This document shows, one piece after another, positions 1-5,576 of a stretch of 12,608 nucleotides of DNA. Each line of letters opens with the position of its first letter. The first letter of the stretch is position 1. Made by a program: the position numbers and the translations under genes. The notes beneath the pieces are model-generated. The model was given only the letters and a program-made list of their open reading frames with translations, searched no databases and was not told the origin of the DNA. Source of the DNA: an uncultured Collinsella sp. (GTDB lineage: Bacteria > Actinomycetota > Coriobacteriia > Coriobacteriales > Coriobacteriaceae); the NCBI GenBank assembly GCA_937896835.1, contig CALBOJ010000089.1, positions 1 through 12,608 of the forward strand. Direction: 5' to 3'.

Positions 1-130
1 GCGGAGGGATTCGAACCCGCAAGGGTGCGGAGCTGAGGAAACGCGAAGCGTTTTCTAGCGCAGCACGCAAGGAGCGAAGCGACGCAGCGGGGCGCGGCCG
101 CCGAAAAGGCGGACGCGGAATCCCTCCGTC
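1..130. repeat. GC-rich palindromic stretch with a tRNA T-arm-like edge
   Basis: On the minus strand, positions 1-20 read GCGGGTTCGAATCCCTCCGC. This matches the TTCGAAT loop and flanking stem of a tRNA T-arm, with one C/T mismatch in the 5-bp stem; an acceptor strand would run off the left edge. The bases to the right do not fold into an anticodon arm or D-arm, so no complete tRNA can be called here. The 11-mer CGGAGGGATTC at 2-12 returns inverted at 118-128, so the whole stretch is bounded by an inverted repeat. Inside are two small hairpins: AAACGC/GCGTTT at 39-44 and 48-53, and CCGCC/GGCGG at 98-102 and 108-112 with a GAAAA loop. It could be a tRNA-derived repeat, a tRNA gene interrupted by a palindromic element, or the end of a true tRNA beside an unrelated repeat. 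Confidence 0.35.
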
Positions 131-178
131 CCATATCAGTAACGGGCTCCCCGCATCTCGACTTTCCAGCCAAGCCGA

Positions 179-203
179 AACTTCTCGCGCAGGACGAGAA
201 GTT
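179..203. repeat. 9-bp perfect inverted repeat (hairpin)
   Basis: AACTTCTCG at 179-187 is perfectly complementary to CGAGAAGTT at 195-203 across a 7-base loop. Neither strand shows a T-run directly after it, so it is not a typical intrinsic terminator. No gene is visible between here and 493; the function is unknown. Confidence 0.5.
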
Positions 204-209
204 GCAAAA

Positions 210-242
210 GGTAGATTTTCAGGCATGTCCCAAAAATCCACC
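210..242. repeat. Imperfect inverted repeat, 10-base arms
   Basis: GGTAGATTTT at 210-219 pairs with AAAATCCACC at 233-242, with one mismatch across a 13-base loop. It lies in the gene-free left region. It may be a binding site or a remnant of a dispersed repeat; the sequence alone does not decide this. Confidence 0.35.
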
Positions 243-345
243 CTCAAAAGACAGGCGCCCCAAGCCCATTAGAACCAAGAGCGCCTTACATCTAGAAAAT
301 ATCAGCCCAGTTCCGAAAAGCGAGCCGTCTGCGACAACCAAGTAG

Positions 346-491
346 CCGCCGGTCCCGGGAGAGCGGGGACACCGACTTAGGTTTATCGCGAGTTCCGCAC
401 GAACAGGAGGCCACTTAATGTGGCCTCCGTCGTGAGCAGGACTGTAGAGCAGGAAACCTAAGTCGGTGTCCCCGCTCTCCCGGGCCGGCGG
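346..491 (+). repeat. Long hairpin element, copy 1 (conserved core, private arms)
   Basis: The outer arms at 354-384 and 454-484 are 31 bases long and perfectly complementary. A further 7 bp (346-352 with 485-491) pair beyond a single bulged T at 353. They enclose a 69-base core at 385-453 that starts ATCGCGAGTTCCGCACG and ends GGACTGTAGAGCAGG. The core folds again: CACGA/TCGTG (398-402 and 430-434), then GGAGGCCAC/GTGGCCTCC (406-414 and 420-428) around a TTAAT loop. The same core occurs at 5173-5242 (inverted) and 5463-5531, but the outer arms there are unrelated in sequence. The element ends two bases from the stop codon of the gene at 494-2686. There is no T-tract, so it is not a standard terminator, though it could protect the mRNA 3' end. 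No protein is encoded. Confidence 0.85.
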
Positions 492-493
492 AA

Positions 494-2686
494 CTAATTA
501 TTCAGCATGCGGTCGAAGCTTCCCGAGTCGCCATCCCGATAGTCGGCGGTCATCAGAATCTCCTGCGGAATGCGCCCGCCCTCGCGCAGCACATTGCGGA
601 ACTGCACGCGCGTGACCATGGGCAGATCCTTGATCGTCGCCGCCAAGTTCTGCGGCACGCCCTGGTTGGCAGCCGCGGGCTCGCACTCTCCGCCGGCCTT
701 CACGCGACGCTTGTGCTCGGCGAGCATGGCGCGGTACATGCCGGCATGCAGGCGAATCTCAACCACATTGGCATTGCGAGCCTGCTCGACGATGCGCGCG
801 CCCTCGCGGTCGATATCGCCCACGTAGTAGACGTAGTTAAAGCGATAGCCGATCTCGGCCAGATAATCGTCCAGGGCATGCGAGACGCTCGCTTTGCATC
901 CGCCGCCAAAAATCACGCCGCCCACCTTGATGCCAAAGAGCTTGGCGTGCTTGCGGCCACGCAGCAGCTTGACGATCTCGTCATAGGTGTCCAGGTTCTC
1001 GACCATAATGAACGGCTTATCGGCGCCCAGCGTAAAGAAACCCGTAAAGTGCACGGGGCGGTTGGGGGCGACCTTAATCGCCTGCATGCTGATGCCCTTT
1101 TCGGTCATACGCCGAATTAGGCGCTCGCCGTGCTTGCCGTCAAAGGCCTTCTCATCGTTAAAAATCTGGTAGGCACGCTGGCGGCGCGAGGCAACCGGCG
1201 TATCGGCACCTCGGTTCTGCTCGATCCAAGCCTGGATGATTGCGATTTCCTCGGCAATCTTGCGGTTGGACATCTCGTTGTGCTGAGTGCGCTGCGGAGC
1301 CTTTTTGCCGTCCTTGCCCTCGACCTTTACGATCTGTGTCTGCTGCTCCTTGATCTTAGAGAGCGCCGAAGGCGTAGGGACAACTTTGAGCAGCTGCCTG
1401 CCTAAAACGCGGGCAAGGGCAAACGCCGAGACCTCACCGTGGACGGCCGACTCGTGCTGCTGGGCAGCAGTATCTGCTGCGGCAGACTCCGGCTTCTTCT
1501 GAGACTTGCGCTTAGAATCGCCTTGGGAATTGCGCTCGCGCTTCGGCATAGACGCCTGCTTCTGCGGACGATCGGACTTGCTCTCCTTCGCCGGCTGGCG
1601 CTTAGGCTGCTCCGAAGAAACCTCGGCAGTCGCATCCTCGCCCTGCGGCGTGGTCTTCTCGGTTGCAGTCTCGGCATGGGAACTGCGGCTCCCACGATGG
1701 CGACGGCGGCGAGGCTTGCTCGACGCGCTCTGCTCCGTCCGCTCGTCAGTAGGTTGCTGGCCCTTGGCCTCGGCAGCAACCTCAAGCTGCGGCTCAACAG
1801 GCTTCTGCTCGCGAGTCGCCGGCTCAACGGTTTTCTCGGCTTGTTCGGCCTTCTCGTCCTGAGCGGTCGAAGCCGGCTCGCCCTTCTCCTGACGCTTTAC
1901 GGGATACGCGCGTCCCGCAAAACCGCGGCCGGGACGACACGAACCCGGAGCCCTCTTGGCAGACTCCTCAACATCGTCTGCAACCTCGGAAGGCTCTTCA
2001 ACCTCACGCGCGACATCCTGCTGCGCGGCCTTAAAGTGAGCACCGCGACGACGCTTGGGCTCTTGGGCCTCCACGGGCTTTTGCTCCTTCGCGGGCTTCT
2101 GCGACTCGGCAGCAACCTCGTTCTCAACAGCCTCGGCATCCGTCTCACCCTTTTGAGCAACGGCGCGACGGAAGCGCTCCTGCTGGGCGCGGCGCTGCGC
2201 ATCGCGCTTGCCACCCCCGCCAAAACCGCCGCGTCCTGCCTTGGCCGTAAAGGCGCGCACGACGTTCTCATCGAGCAACTCATCGGTATCGACATGCTCA
2301 CGCGGAGCAGCTTCTTCCACAGCAGGCACGTCAGCGGAATCCTCGACGACAAAATCTTCGACGGACTCAGCAGGCTGCTCCTGGGCATCGCGGATCTCGA
2401 CATTGATGGTATAGAACGCCGGGCGTCCGTTAATGCCGCTACCCTCGATCTTGGTCACGATATTTGCCGCGATGAGCTCATCGCGCATCGCCTTGGTGTC
2501 ACATTCCTTATCGACTGAGCGGAAAATCTGCGCCAGCGCGCTCGACTTGATCTTGAGCGCCTTGCGGCAGAGCAGGTCGTAGGCAACCAGCTTGGCACGC
2601 TCGGCAGAAAGCGACGTCTGGCTGCTCAGACGCTCGGCCAGAGCATCGACATTGTTTTGATTATCGGAATATACCGTCTTGGCCAC
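494..2686 (-). CDS. Large protein with JetD/DUF2220-like TOPRIM C-terminal domain and long disordered linker
   Basis: The product is 730 residues from the GTG at 2686, chosen because AAAGGGG lies 4 bases upstream; a longer open frame to 2839 lacks a ribosome site and would overlap the cstA terminator. Residues 1-99 are globular and winged-helix-like. Residues 100-465 are low complexity, rich in E, K, Q, A and P, with basic patches such as KRRRG and KPRRRRHRG and the repeated motif EQKPVE. Residues 470-730 form the conserved part: an IFNDEK segment near 508, VENLDTYD at 562-569 and YVGDIDREG at 621-629. A Glu followed by a DxD is the TOPRIM metal-site pattern, and the order recalls the C-terminal domain of Wadjet JetD nucleases. 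No jetA, jetB or jetC gene is nearby. A nucleic-acid-cutting or binding role is inferred; the substrate is unknown. The basic linker suggests RNA or DNA contact. Confidence 0.8.
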   Translation of the reverse strand: MAKTVYSDNQNNVDALAERLSSQTSLSAERAKLVAYDLLCRKALKIKSSALAQIFRSVDKECDTKAMRDELIAANIVTKIEGSGINGRPAFYTINVEIRDAQEQPAESVEDFVVEDSADVPAVEEAAPREHVDTDELLDENVVRAFTAKAGRGGFGGGGKRDAQRRAQQERFRRAVAQKGETDAEAVENEVAAESQKPAKEQKPVEAQEPKRRRGAHFKAAQQDVAREVEEPSEVADDVEESAKRAPGSCRPGRGFAGRAYPVKRQEKGEPASTAQDEKAEQAEKTVEPATREQKPVEPQLEVAAEAKGQQPTDERTEQSASSKPRRRRHRGSRSSHAETATEKTTPQGEDATAEVSSEQPKRQPAKESKSDRPQKQASMPKRERNSQGDSKRKSQKKPESAAADTAAQQHESAVHGEVSAFALARVLGRQLLKVVPTPSALSKIKEQQTQIVKVEGKDGKKAPQRTQHNEMSNRKIAEEIAIIQAWIEQNRGADTPVASRRQRAYQIFNDEKAFDGKHGERLIRRMTEKGISMQAIKVAPNRPVHFTGFFTLGADKPFIMVENLDTYDEIVKLLRGRKHAKLFGIKVGGVIFGGGCKASVSHALDDYLAEIGYRFNYVYYVGDIDREGARIVEQARNANVVEIRLHAGMYRAMLAEHKRRVKAGGECEPAAANQGVPQNLAATIKDLPMVTRVQFRNVLREGGRIPQEILMTADYRDGDSGSFDRMLNN

Positions 2687-2690
2687 GGGG

Positions 2691-2697
2691 CCCCTTT
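2691..2697 (-). promoter_or_regulatory. Ribosome binding site fixing the GTG start
   Basis: On the minus strand AAAGGGG stands 4 bases before the GTG at 2686. The in-frame ATG at 2710 has no comparable purine-rich site, so translation most likely begins at GTG. The spacing is a little short. GGGGCCCC at this point is also a perfect palindrome that could partly hide the site. Confidence 0.55.
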
Positions 2698-2720
2698 CAT
2701 ATGTACACATATACGTCCAT

Positions 2721-2750
2721 ATGGTACAACGCGCACCCTTATCCACGCAA
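2721..2750 (-). promoter_or_regulatory. Weak candidate promoter for the TOPRIM-domain gene
   Basis: TTGCGT (2745-2750) and TACCAT (2721-2726) are separated by 18 bases on the minus strand, giving a leader of about 28 bases. The match to consensus is poor (3 of 6 and 4 of 6). It is proposed because the cstA terminator just upstream at 2792-2830 means the gene needs its own start. Confidence 0.25.
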
Positions 2751-2791
2751 AACATCTGCGAGAACACTCGAGCGTCACCCGCTTTCGCATG

Positions 2792-2830
2792 AAAAAAGAC
2801 CGAGCCCGCGAAGTCGCGGACCCGGTCTTT
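2792..2830 (-). terminator. Intrinsic terminator of cstA
   Basis: Read on the minus strand, AAAGACCG (from 2830) pairs with CGGTCTTT (ending at 2795). An inner 5-bp stem CCGCG/CGCGG closes an ACTT loop, with a short mismatched section between the two helices. The stem runs into six T (2797-2792). It begins 39 bases after the cstA stop codon and separates cstA from the next gene. Confidence 0.88.
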
Positions 2831-2869
2831 CCGAGCCATATGGATGGAACGGTCACTCCATCAAGTCGA

Positions 2870-4759
2870 CTAGGCCTTGACAGCCTCGGCGTCGGCGGGA
2901 GCCTCCGCAGCAGCGGCGCGACCGTACTCAGCCTTGCCCATCTCGGACCACTCGGGCTCCTCGTCGGGCATGGAGCCGGCCTCTTTGCCGAAGAACTCCT
3001 TGAGGCAGTTGACGGCAACGATGAGGCCCAGGACCATCAGCAGGACAGCGAAGACGAGCTGCAGGCCCTTAGTGGCAGCGACGGAGACGGCAGCCGTGGT
3101 GGCGGTAGCCGGGATGGTGCCAAAGAAGCCATAAGCCTGGACGGCGGTCATGCAGCCCATGGCGCTCTGGACCAGCGAGGTGAACGTGCAGCAGAGCAGG
3201 AAGGCGACGGGCACGTAGAGCATCCAACCCTTGCGGCCAGTGCACTTGCAGAACACGGCGAGGGTGATCATGGTCATACCGCCAAGCAGCTGGTTGGAGG
3301 CACCAAAGAGCGGCCAGATGTTGGCATAGCCGCCAAAGGCGAGGGCGAGGCCGGGAAGCAGGGTGACGACCGTGGCGAACCAGGGGTTGCCGAGGACCTT
3401 CATGTAGCCGGCCTTGGACTCGATGGCCAGGGCGTCGTTGGTCTGGGCAAAGAACTCGGAGAACGAGGTGCGGGCGATGCGGGCGACAGCGTCGAGCGAG
3501 GTCAGGGCCAGAGCGGAAACGTTCATGGTCATAAAGACGGTAGCGAGCGTGCCGTCAACGCCAAAGGCCTGCATACCGCGGGAGATGCCGGCGGCAAAGA
3601 TCTGGAACGGGGTGGAAGCGACGCCGGCATTGAGGGCGCCGGTACCGGCGGTGTTCATGTCGGAGAACATGATGCCGGCAACGATGATGGCGAGGATGCC
3701 GACGAAGGACTCGACGACCATGGCGCCATAGCCGACCTTGACGGCGTCCTGCTCCTTCTCGACCTGCTTAGAAGAGGTGCCGGAAGAAACGAGGCTGTGG
3801 AAACCGGAGAGAGCGCCGCAAGCAACGGAGACAAACAGGACGGGGAACATCATGCCGGAAGCGCTGGAGAAGCCGGTAAAGACCGGGGCGGTCATCGTGG
3901 CCTGGCCGTTAACACCAAGGACGACGATGCCGAGGACAGCGCAGGCGATCATGACAATCATCATGATCGAGGTGAGGTAGTCACGCGGGGTCTTGAGCAT
4001 CTGGATGGGCATAGCGCCGGCGAAGACCAGGTAGACCATAACGACGGCGAACCACTGGAACTTGTCCAGGTAGACCGGGAACTGCATGCCGACGGCGAAC
4101 ATGAGGACCATGAGGACCACGCCGGTGACAAACTCGGCAGCACCGGTGAGGTTGAACTTCTTCTGGGCCCAACCAAAGGCGATAGCGACGAAGGTGAACA
4201 GGATGGAGATGGTACCAGCGCAGCCGGCGGCATAGGACTTGGTGAAGTCGATGGCACCGGTAGCAGCACCAGAAGCGTCAACGGCCGGGGTGAACATGAA
4301 CGTCTTGCAGACCATGTCGGTGAAGGCGGCGATGACGATGATGCAGAACAGCCAGCAGAACAGCAGGAACAGGCGACGGCCGGTCTTGCCGATGTACTTC
4401 TCGATGAGCTGAGCGAGCGACTTGCCGTTGTTCTTCATCGAGGCATACAGGGCGCCAAAGTCGTGGACGGCGCCAAAGAAGATGCCGCCGACGAGGACCC
4501 AGAGCACGACGGGCAGCCAGCCAAAGGCCATGGCGACGATCGTACCCGTAACAGGGCCGGCACCGCAGATCGAGCTGAACTGGTGCGAGAACGCGGTGAA
4601 GGCAGAGACGGGCGAGAAGCTCTTGCCGTCCTTCATGCGCTTGGCCGGCGTGAGGGCCTCTTTGTCAACGCCCCACTTGTTGGCCAGCCATCGGCCATAG
4701 CCCAGATAGCCGCAGGCGAGCACCGCCGCGGCCACAACCATGAGCAAAACTCCGTTCAT
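2870..4759 (-). CDS. cstA: CstA-family carbon starvation / peptide transporter
   Basis: The product is a 629-residue integral membrane protein. CstA proteins import peptides during nutrient limitation, and relatives such as BtsT carry pyruvate. Family marks are FSHQFSSICGAGPVTG (57-72), GAVHDFGALYASMKNNGKSL (96-115), KTPRDYL (256-262), and GALSGFHSLVSSGTSSKQ (314-331). Many hydrophobic segments run from residue 3 onward. The tail after about residue 595 is hydrophilic and acidic. It is shorter than E. coli CstA (701 residues). The ATG is preceded at 7 bases by AGGAGG. The gene stands alone with its own promoter, attenuator-like leader and terminator, so it is regulated separately from the flanking genes. 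The leader peptide suggests control by charged Ile/Val tRNA, consistent with a role in amino-acid or peptide supply. Substrate choice within the family cannot be read from sequence. Confidence 0.95.
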   Translation of the reverse strand: MNGVLLMVVAAAVLACGYLGYGRWLANKWGVDKEALTPAKRMKDGKSFSPVSAFTAFSHQFSSICGAGPVTGTIVAMAFGWLPVVLWVLVGGIFFGAVHDFGALYASMKNNGKSLAQLIEKYIGKTGRRLFLLFCWLFCIIVIAAFTDMVCKTFMFTPAVDASGAATGAIDFTKSYAAGCAGTISILFTFVAIAFGWAQKKFNLTGAAEFVTGVVLMVLMFAVGMQFPVYLDKFQWFAVVMVYLVFAGAMPIQMLKTPRDYLTSIMMIVMIACAVLGIVVLGVNGQATMTAPVFTGFSSASGMMFPVLFVSVACGALSGFHSLVSSGTSSKQVEKEQDAVKVGYGAMVVESFVGILAIIVAGIMFSDMNTAGTGALNAGVASTPFQIFAAGISRGMQAFGVDGTLATVFMTMNVSALALTSLDAVARIARTSFSEFFAQTNDALAIESKAGYMKVLGNPWFATVVTLLPGLALAFGGYANIWPLFGASNQLLGGMTMITLAVFCKCTGRKGWMLYVPVAFLLCCTFTSLVQSAMGCMTAVQAYGFFGTIPATATTAAVSVAATKGLQLVFAVLLMVLGLIVAVNCLKEFFGKEAGSMPDEEPEWSEMGKAEYGRAAAAEAPADAEAVKA

Positions 4760-4766
4760 TACATTT

Positions 4767-4772
4767 CCTCCT
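4767..4772 (-). promoter_or_regulatory. Strong ribosome binding site of cstA
   Basis: A perfect AGGAGG lies 7 bases before the ATG at 4759. Between them is an out-of-frame ATG-TAA (4764-4759) whose stop overlaps the real start as TAATG. That ATG is only 2 bases from the ribosome site and is probably not used. Confidence 0.85.
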
Positions 4773-4794
4773 CTAAAAAGAACTTCTCAGACAT

Positions 4795-4832
4795 AAAAAA
4801 TGAGGGCCGTCGGTTGCGCTCGACGGCCCTCA
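4795..4832 (-). terminator. Intrinsic terminator inside the cstA leader (attenuator)
   Basis: On the minus strand TGAGGGCCGTCG (4832-4821) and CGACGGCCCTCA (4812-4801) form a perfect 12-bp stem with an 8-base loop, followed directly by six T (4800-4795). It lies between the promoter at 5001-5029 and the cstA start at 4759, so polymerase must pass it to reach cstA. No gene large enough to need a terminator lies upstream except the 14-codon leader peptide. It therefore most likely works as a conditional terminator. Confidence 0.9.
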
Positions 4833-4836
4833 TCTT

Positions 4837-4922
4837 CATCAGCCGCCCGTTATCGTACGGGCTAGCTGTATGTGCTAACCCGCATCAGATAATTACTACG
4901 CTGATAATGTTTAGCTGATGCG
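4837..4922 (-). promoter_or_regulatory. Alternative RNA helices of the cstA leader
   Basis: Three competing helices can be drawn on the minus-strand RNA. Helix 1:2 pairs CGCATCAG (4922-4915) with CTGATGCG (4888-4881), an 8-bp stem spanning the leader-peptide codons. Helix 2:3 pairs GCGGGTTAGC (4883-4874) with GCTAGCCCGT (4866-4857), with two G-U pairs and a 7-base loop; it shares bases with both neighbours. Helix 3:4 pairs GCCCGT (4862-4857) with ACGGGC (4850-4845), extended by CAGC/GCTG. Helices 2:3 and 3:4 exclude each other. This is the geometry of ribosome-mediated attenuation. A segment that clearly opens the terminator at 4801-4832 is not evident, so the switching mechanism is incomplete. 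Confidence 0.6.
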
Positions 4923-4929
4923 TGAACAT
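4885..4929 (-). CDS. Ile/Val-rich leader peptide of cstA (attenuator peptide)
   Basis: The ATG at 4929 opens a 14-codon frame, MFTHQLNIISVVII, ending in TGA at 4885. Six of the last seven codons are Ile or Val (ATT ATC AGC GTA GTA ATT ATC), the pattern of ilv-type attenuator peptides. A possible ribosome site AGAGGA (4945-4940) lies 10 bases upstream. An in-frame ATG at 4953 would add eight residues but has no ribosome site. The frame lies about 64 bases downstream of the predicted transcription start and is followed by alternative hairpins and a terminator. The peptide itself probably has no function; its translation would report the charging of Ile and Val tRNAs. Chance occurrence of such a short frame is possible, but its position between promoter and terminator argues against it. 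Confidence 0.7.
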   Translation of the reverse strand: MFTHQLNIISVVII

Positions 4930-5000
4930 GTCTAAAAAATCCTCTTCAATCATGATGCGAACGATCCGTGCGTGTTCACATCCCCCAGTGGTTGAAAAGG

Positions 5001-5029
5001 AGTATGAAACTTTAGTTACCTAAAGTCAA
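5001..5029 (-). promoter_or_regulatory. Strong sigma-70-type promoter of cstA
   Basis: TTGACT (5029-5024) and CATACT (5006-5001) are separated by exactly 17 bases on the minus strand, matching 5 of 6 and 4 of 6 consensus bases. The region above the -35 box (about 5031-5085) is rich in A-tracts, as expected for an UP element. Transcription should start near 4993, giving a leader of about 235 bases before cstA. Confidence 0.8.
5010..5025. promoter_or_regulatory. Dyad in the cstA promoter spacer (possible operator)
   Basis: CTTTAG (5010-5015) and CTAAAG (5020-5025) form a perfect 6-bp dyad around 4 bases. It lies between the -35 and -10 boxes and touches the last two bases of the -35 box. A repressor bound here would block RNA polymerase. 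No regulator gene is in the window. Confidence 0.4.
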
Positions 5030-5130
5030 CGCAAATTTGTAATGGATTTTCAAATTCTTTTGATTTTCTCGTTATAAAACGCCACTGACCTCGGACTTTA
5101 CCGAACGACAGTTTTTGCTTGAGAGATGCC

Positions 5131-5284
5131 CCTCGGGAGCGGGGCGGGCGCCTGCCGCCATATATGAACTTTCCTGCTCGGACAGTCCTGCTCACGACGG
5201 AGGCCACATTAAGTGGCCTCCTGTTCGTGCGGAACTCGCGATAAAGTTCATATATGGCGGCAGGCGCCCGCCCCGCCCCCGAGG
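5131..5284 (-). repeat. Long hairpin element, copy 2 (inverted)
   Basis: The arms at 5131-5172 and 5243-5284 are 42 bases each and complementary except for one mismatch (A5138 against C5277). They hold a 70-base core at 5173-5242 that, on the minus strand, equals the core of copy 1 except that AG before the final AGCAGG is replaced by CCG. The arm sequence (outer part almost pure G/C, inner part CCATATATGAAC) is unrelated to those of copies 1 and 3. All three copies join core to arm through TTT on one side and AAA on the other. This copy lies upstream of the cstA promoter, between two transcription units, and is not next to a stop codon. Confidence 0.85.
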
Positions 5285-5300
5285 AGCTCCCATCCCAAAT

Positions 5301-5336
5301 GTGCGGAGCAAAGCTCCGCACACCATCTTTTTCTTT
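5301..5336 (+). terminator. Plus-strand hairpin with T-rich tail, possible terminator
   Basis: GTGCGGAGC (5301-5309) and GCTCCGCAC (5313-5321) form a 9-bp stem with an AAA loop; a T-rich tail (5328-5336) starts 6 bases later. The orientation suits plus-strand transcription, yet no plus-strand gene lies upstream. The gap before the T-run makes it a poor terminator. It might end a non-coding RNA that includes hairpin copy 2, or be an unrelated palindrome. Confidence 0.35.
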
Positions 5337-5429
5337 CAGCTAAAGCACGCCGGAAATTCGACGCAGCTGGCTAACCTTGCCGGACGTTGTCGACGCCAAA
5401 CCAGCTCAGAAGCTATATCGATACAGAAA

Positions 5430-5564
5430 GGTCCCCGGACGGAGGGGCCGGATATAAGGTTTATCGCGAGTTCCGCACGCAAAGAAGGCCACTTAATGTG
5501 GCCTTCGTCTTGCGCAGGACTGTAGAGCAGGAAACCTTATATCCGGCCCCTCCGTCCGGGGACC
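5430..5564 (+). repeat. Long hairpin element, copy 3
   Basis: The arms at 5430-5462 and 5532-5564 are 33 bases each and perfectly complementary. The 69-base core at 5463-5531 differs from copy 1 at six positions, all in or beside the apical helices. G407/C427 of copy 1 becomes A5485/T5505 here, which keeps the base pair. The lower helix CACGA/TCGTG is replaced by CGCAA/TTGCG (5478-5482 and 5510-5514). The element ends 12 bases from the stop codon of the fused tsaBRD gene, so it would lie at the 3' end of that operon transcript. There is no T-run after either arm on the minus strand. Confidence 0.85.
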
Positions 5565-5576
5565 GCGCCGTACCAG

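Noticed and set aside
1439..2518. 359-residue plus-strand open frame
   Set aside because: It is antisense to the low-complexity linker of the TOPRIM gene; its Leu/Arg-rich translation mirrors that linker.
494..2686. Complete Wadjet defence operon
   Set aside because: Only the JetD-like domain is present; the neighbours are cstA and housekeeping genes, with no SMC-like jetC or jetA/jetB.
2687..2839. N-terminal extension of the TOPRIM gene to an upstream start at 2839
   Set aside because: It would read through the cstA terminator and its encoded residues look unrelated to the domain; the GTG at 2686 has a ribosome site.
2657..4918. 753-residue open frame on the plus strand
   Set aside because: It lies antisense to cstA. 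Its translation is rich in G, D, E and H with no recognisable domain, and the cstA frame has clear family motifs. It is a by-product of GC-rich codon usage.
4795..5000. T-box riboswitch for cstA
   Set aside because: No T-box consensus (GGGTGGNACCGCG-like) or specifier-loop stem is visible, and the leader is better explained by a translated Ile/Val peptide.
346..5564. Hairpin copies as a CRISPR array or ordinary intrinsic terminators
   Set aside because: The copies are far apart, with no regular spacers and no cas genes, and no T-tract follows their stems.
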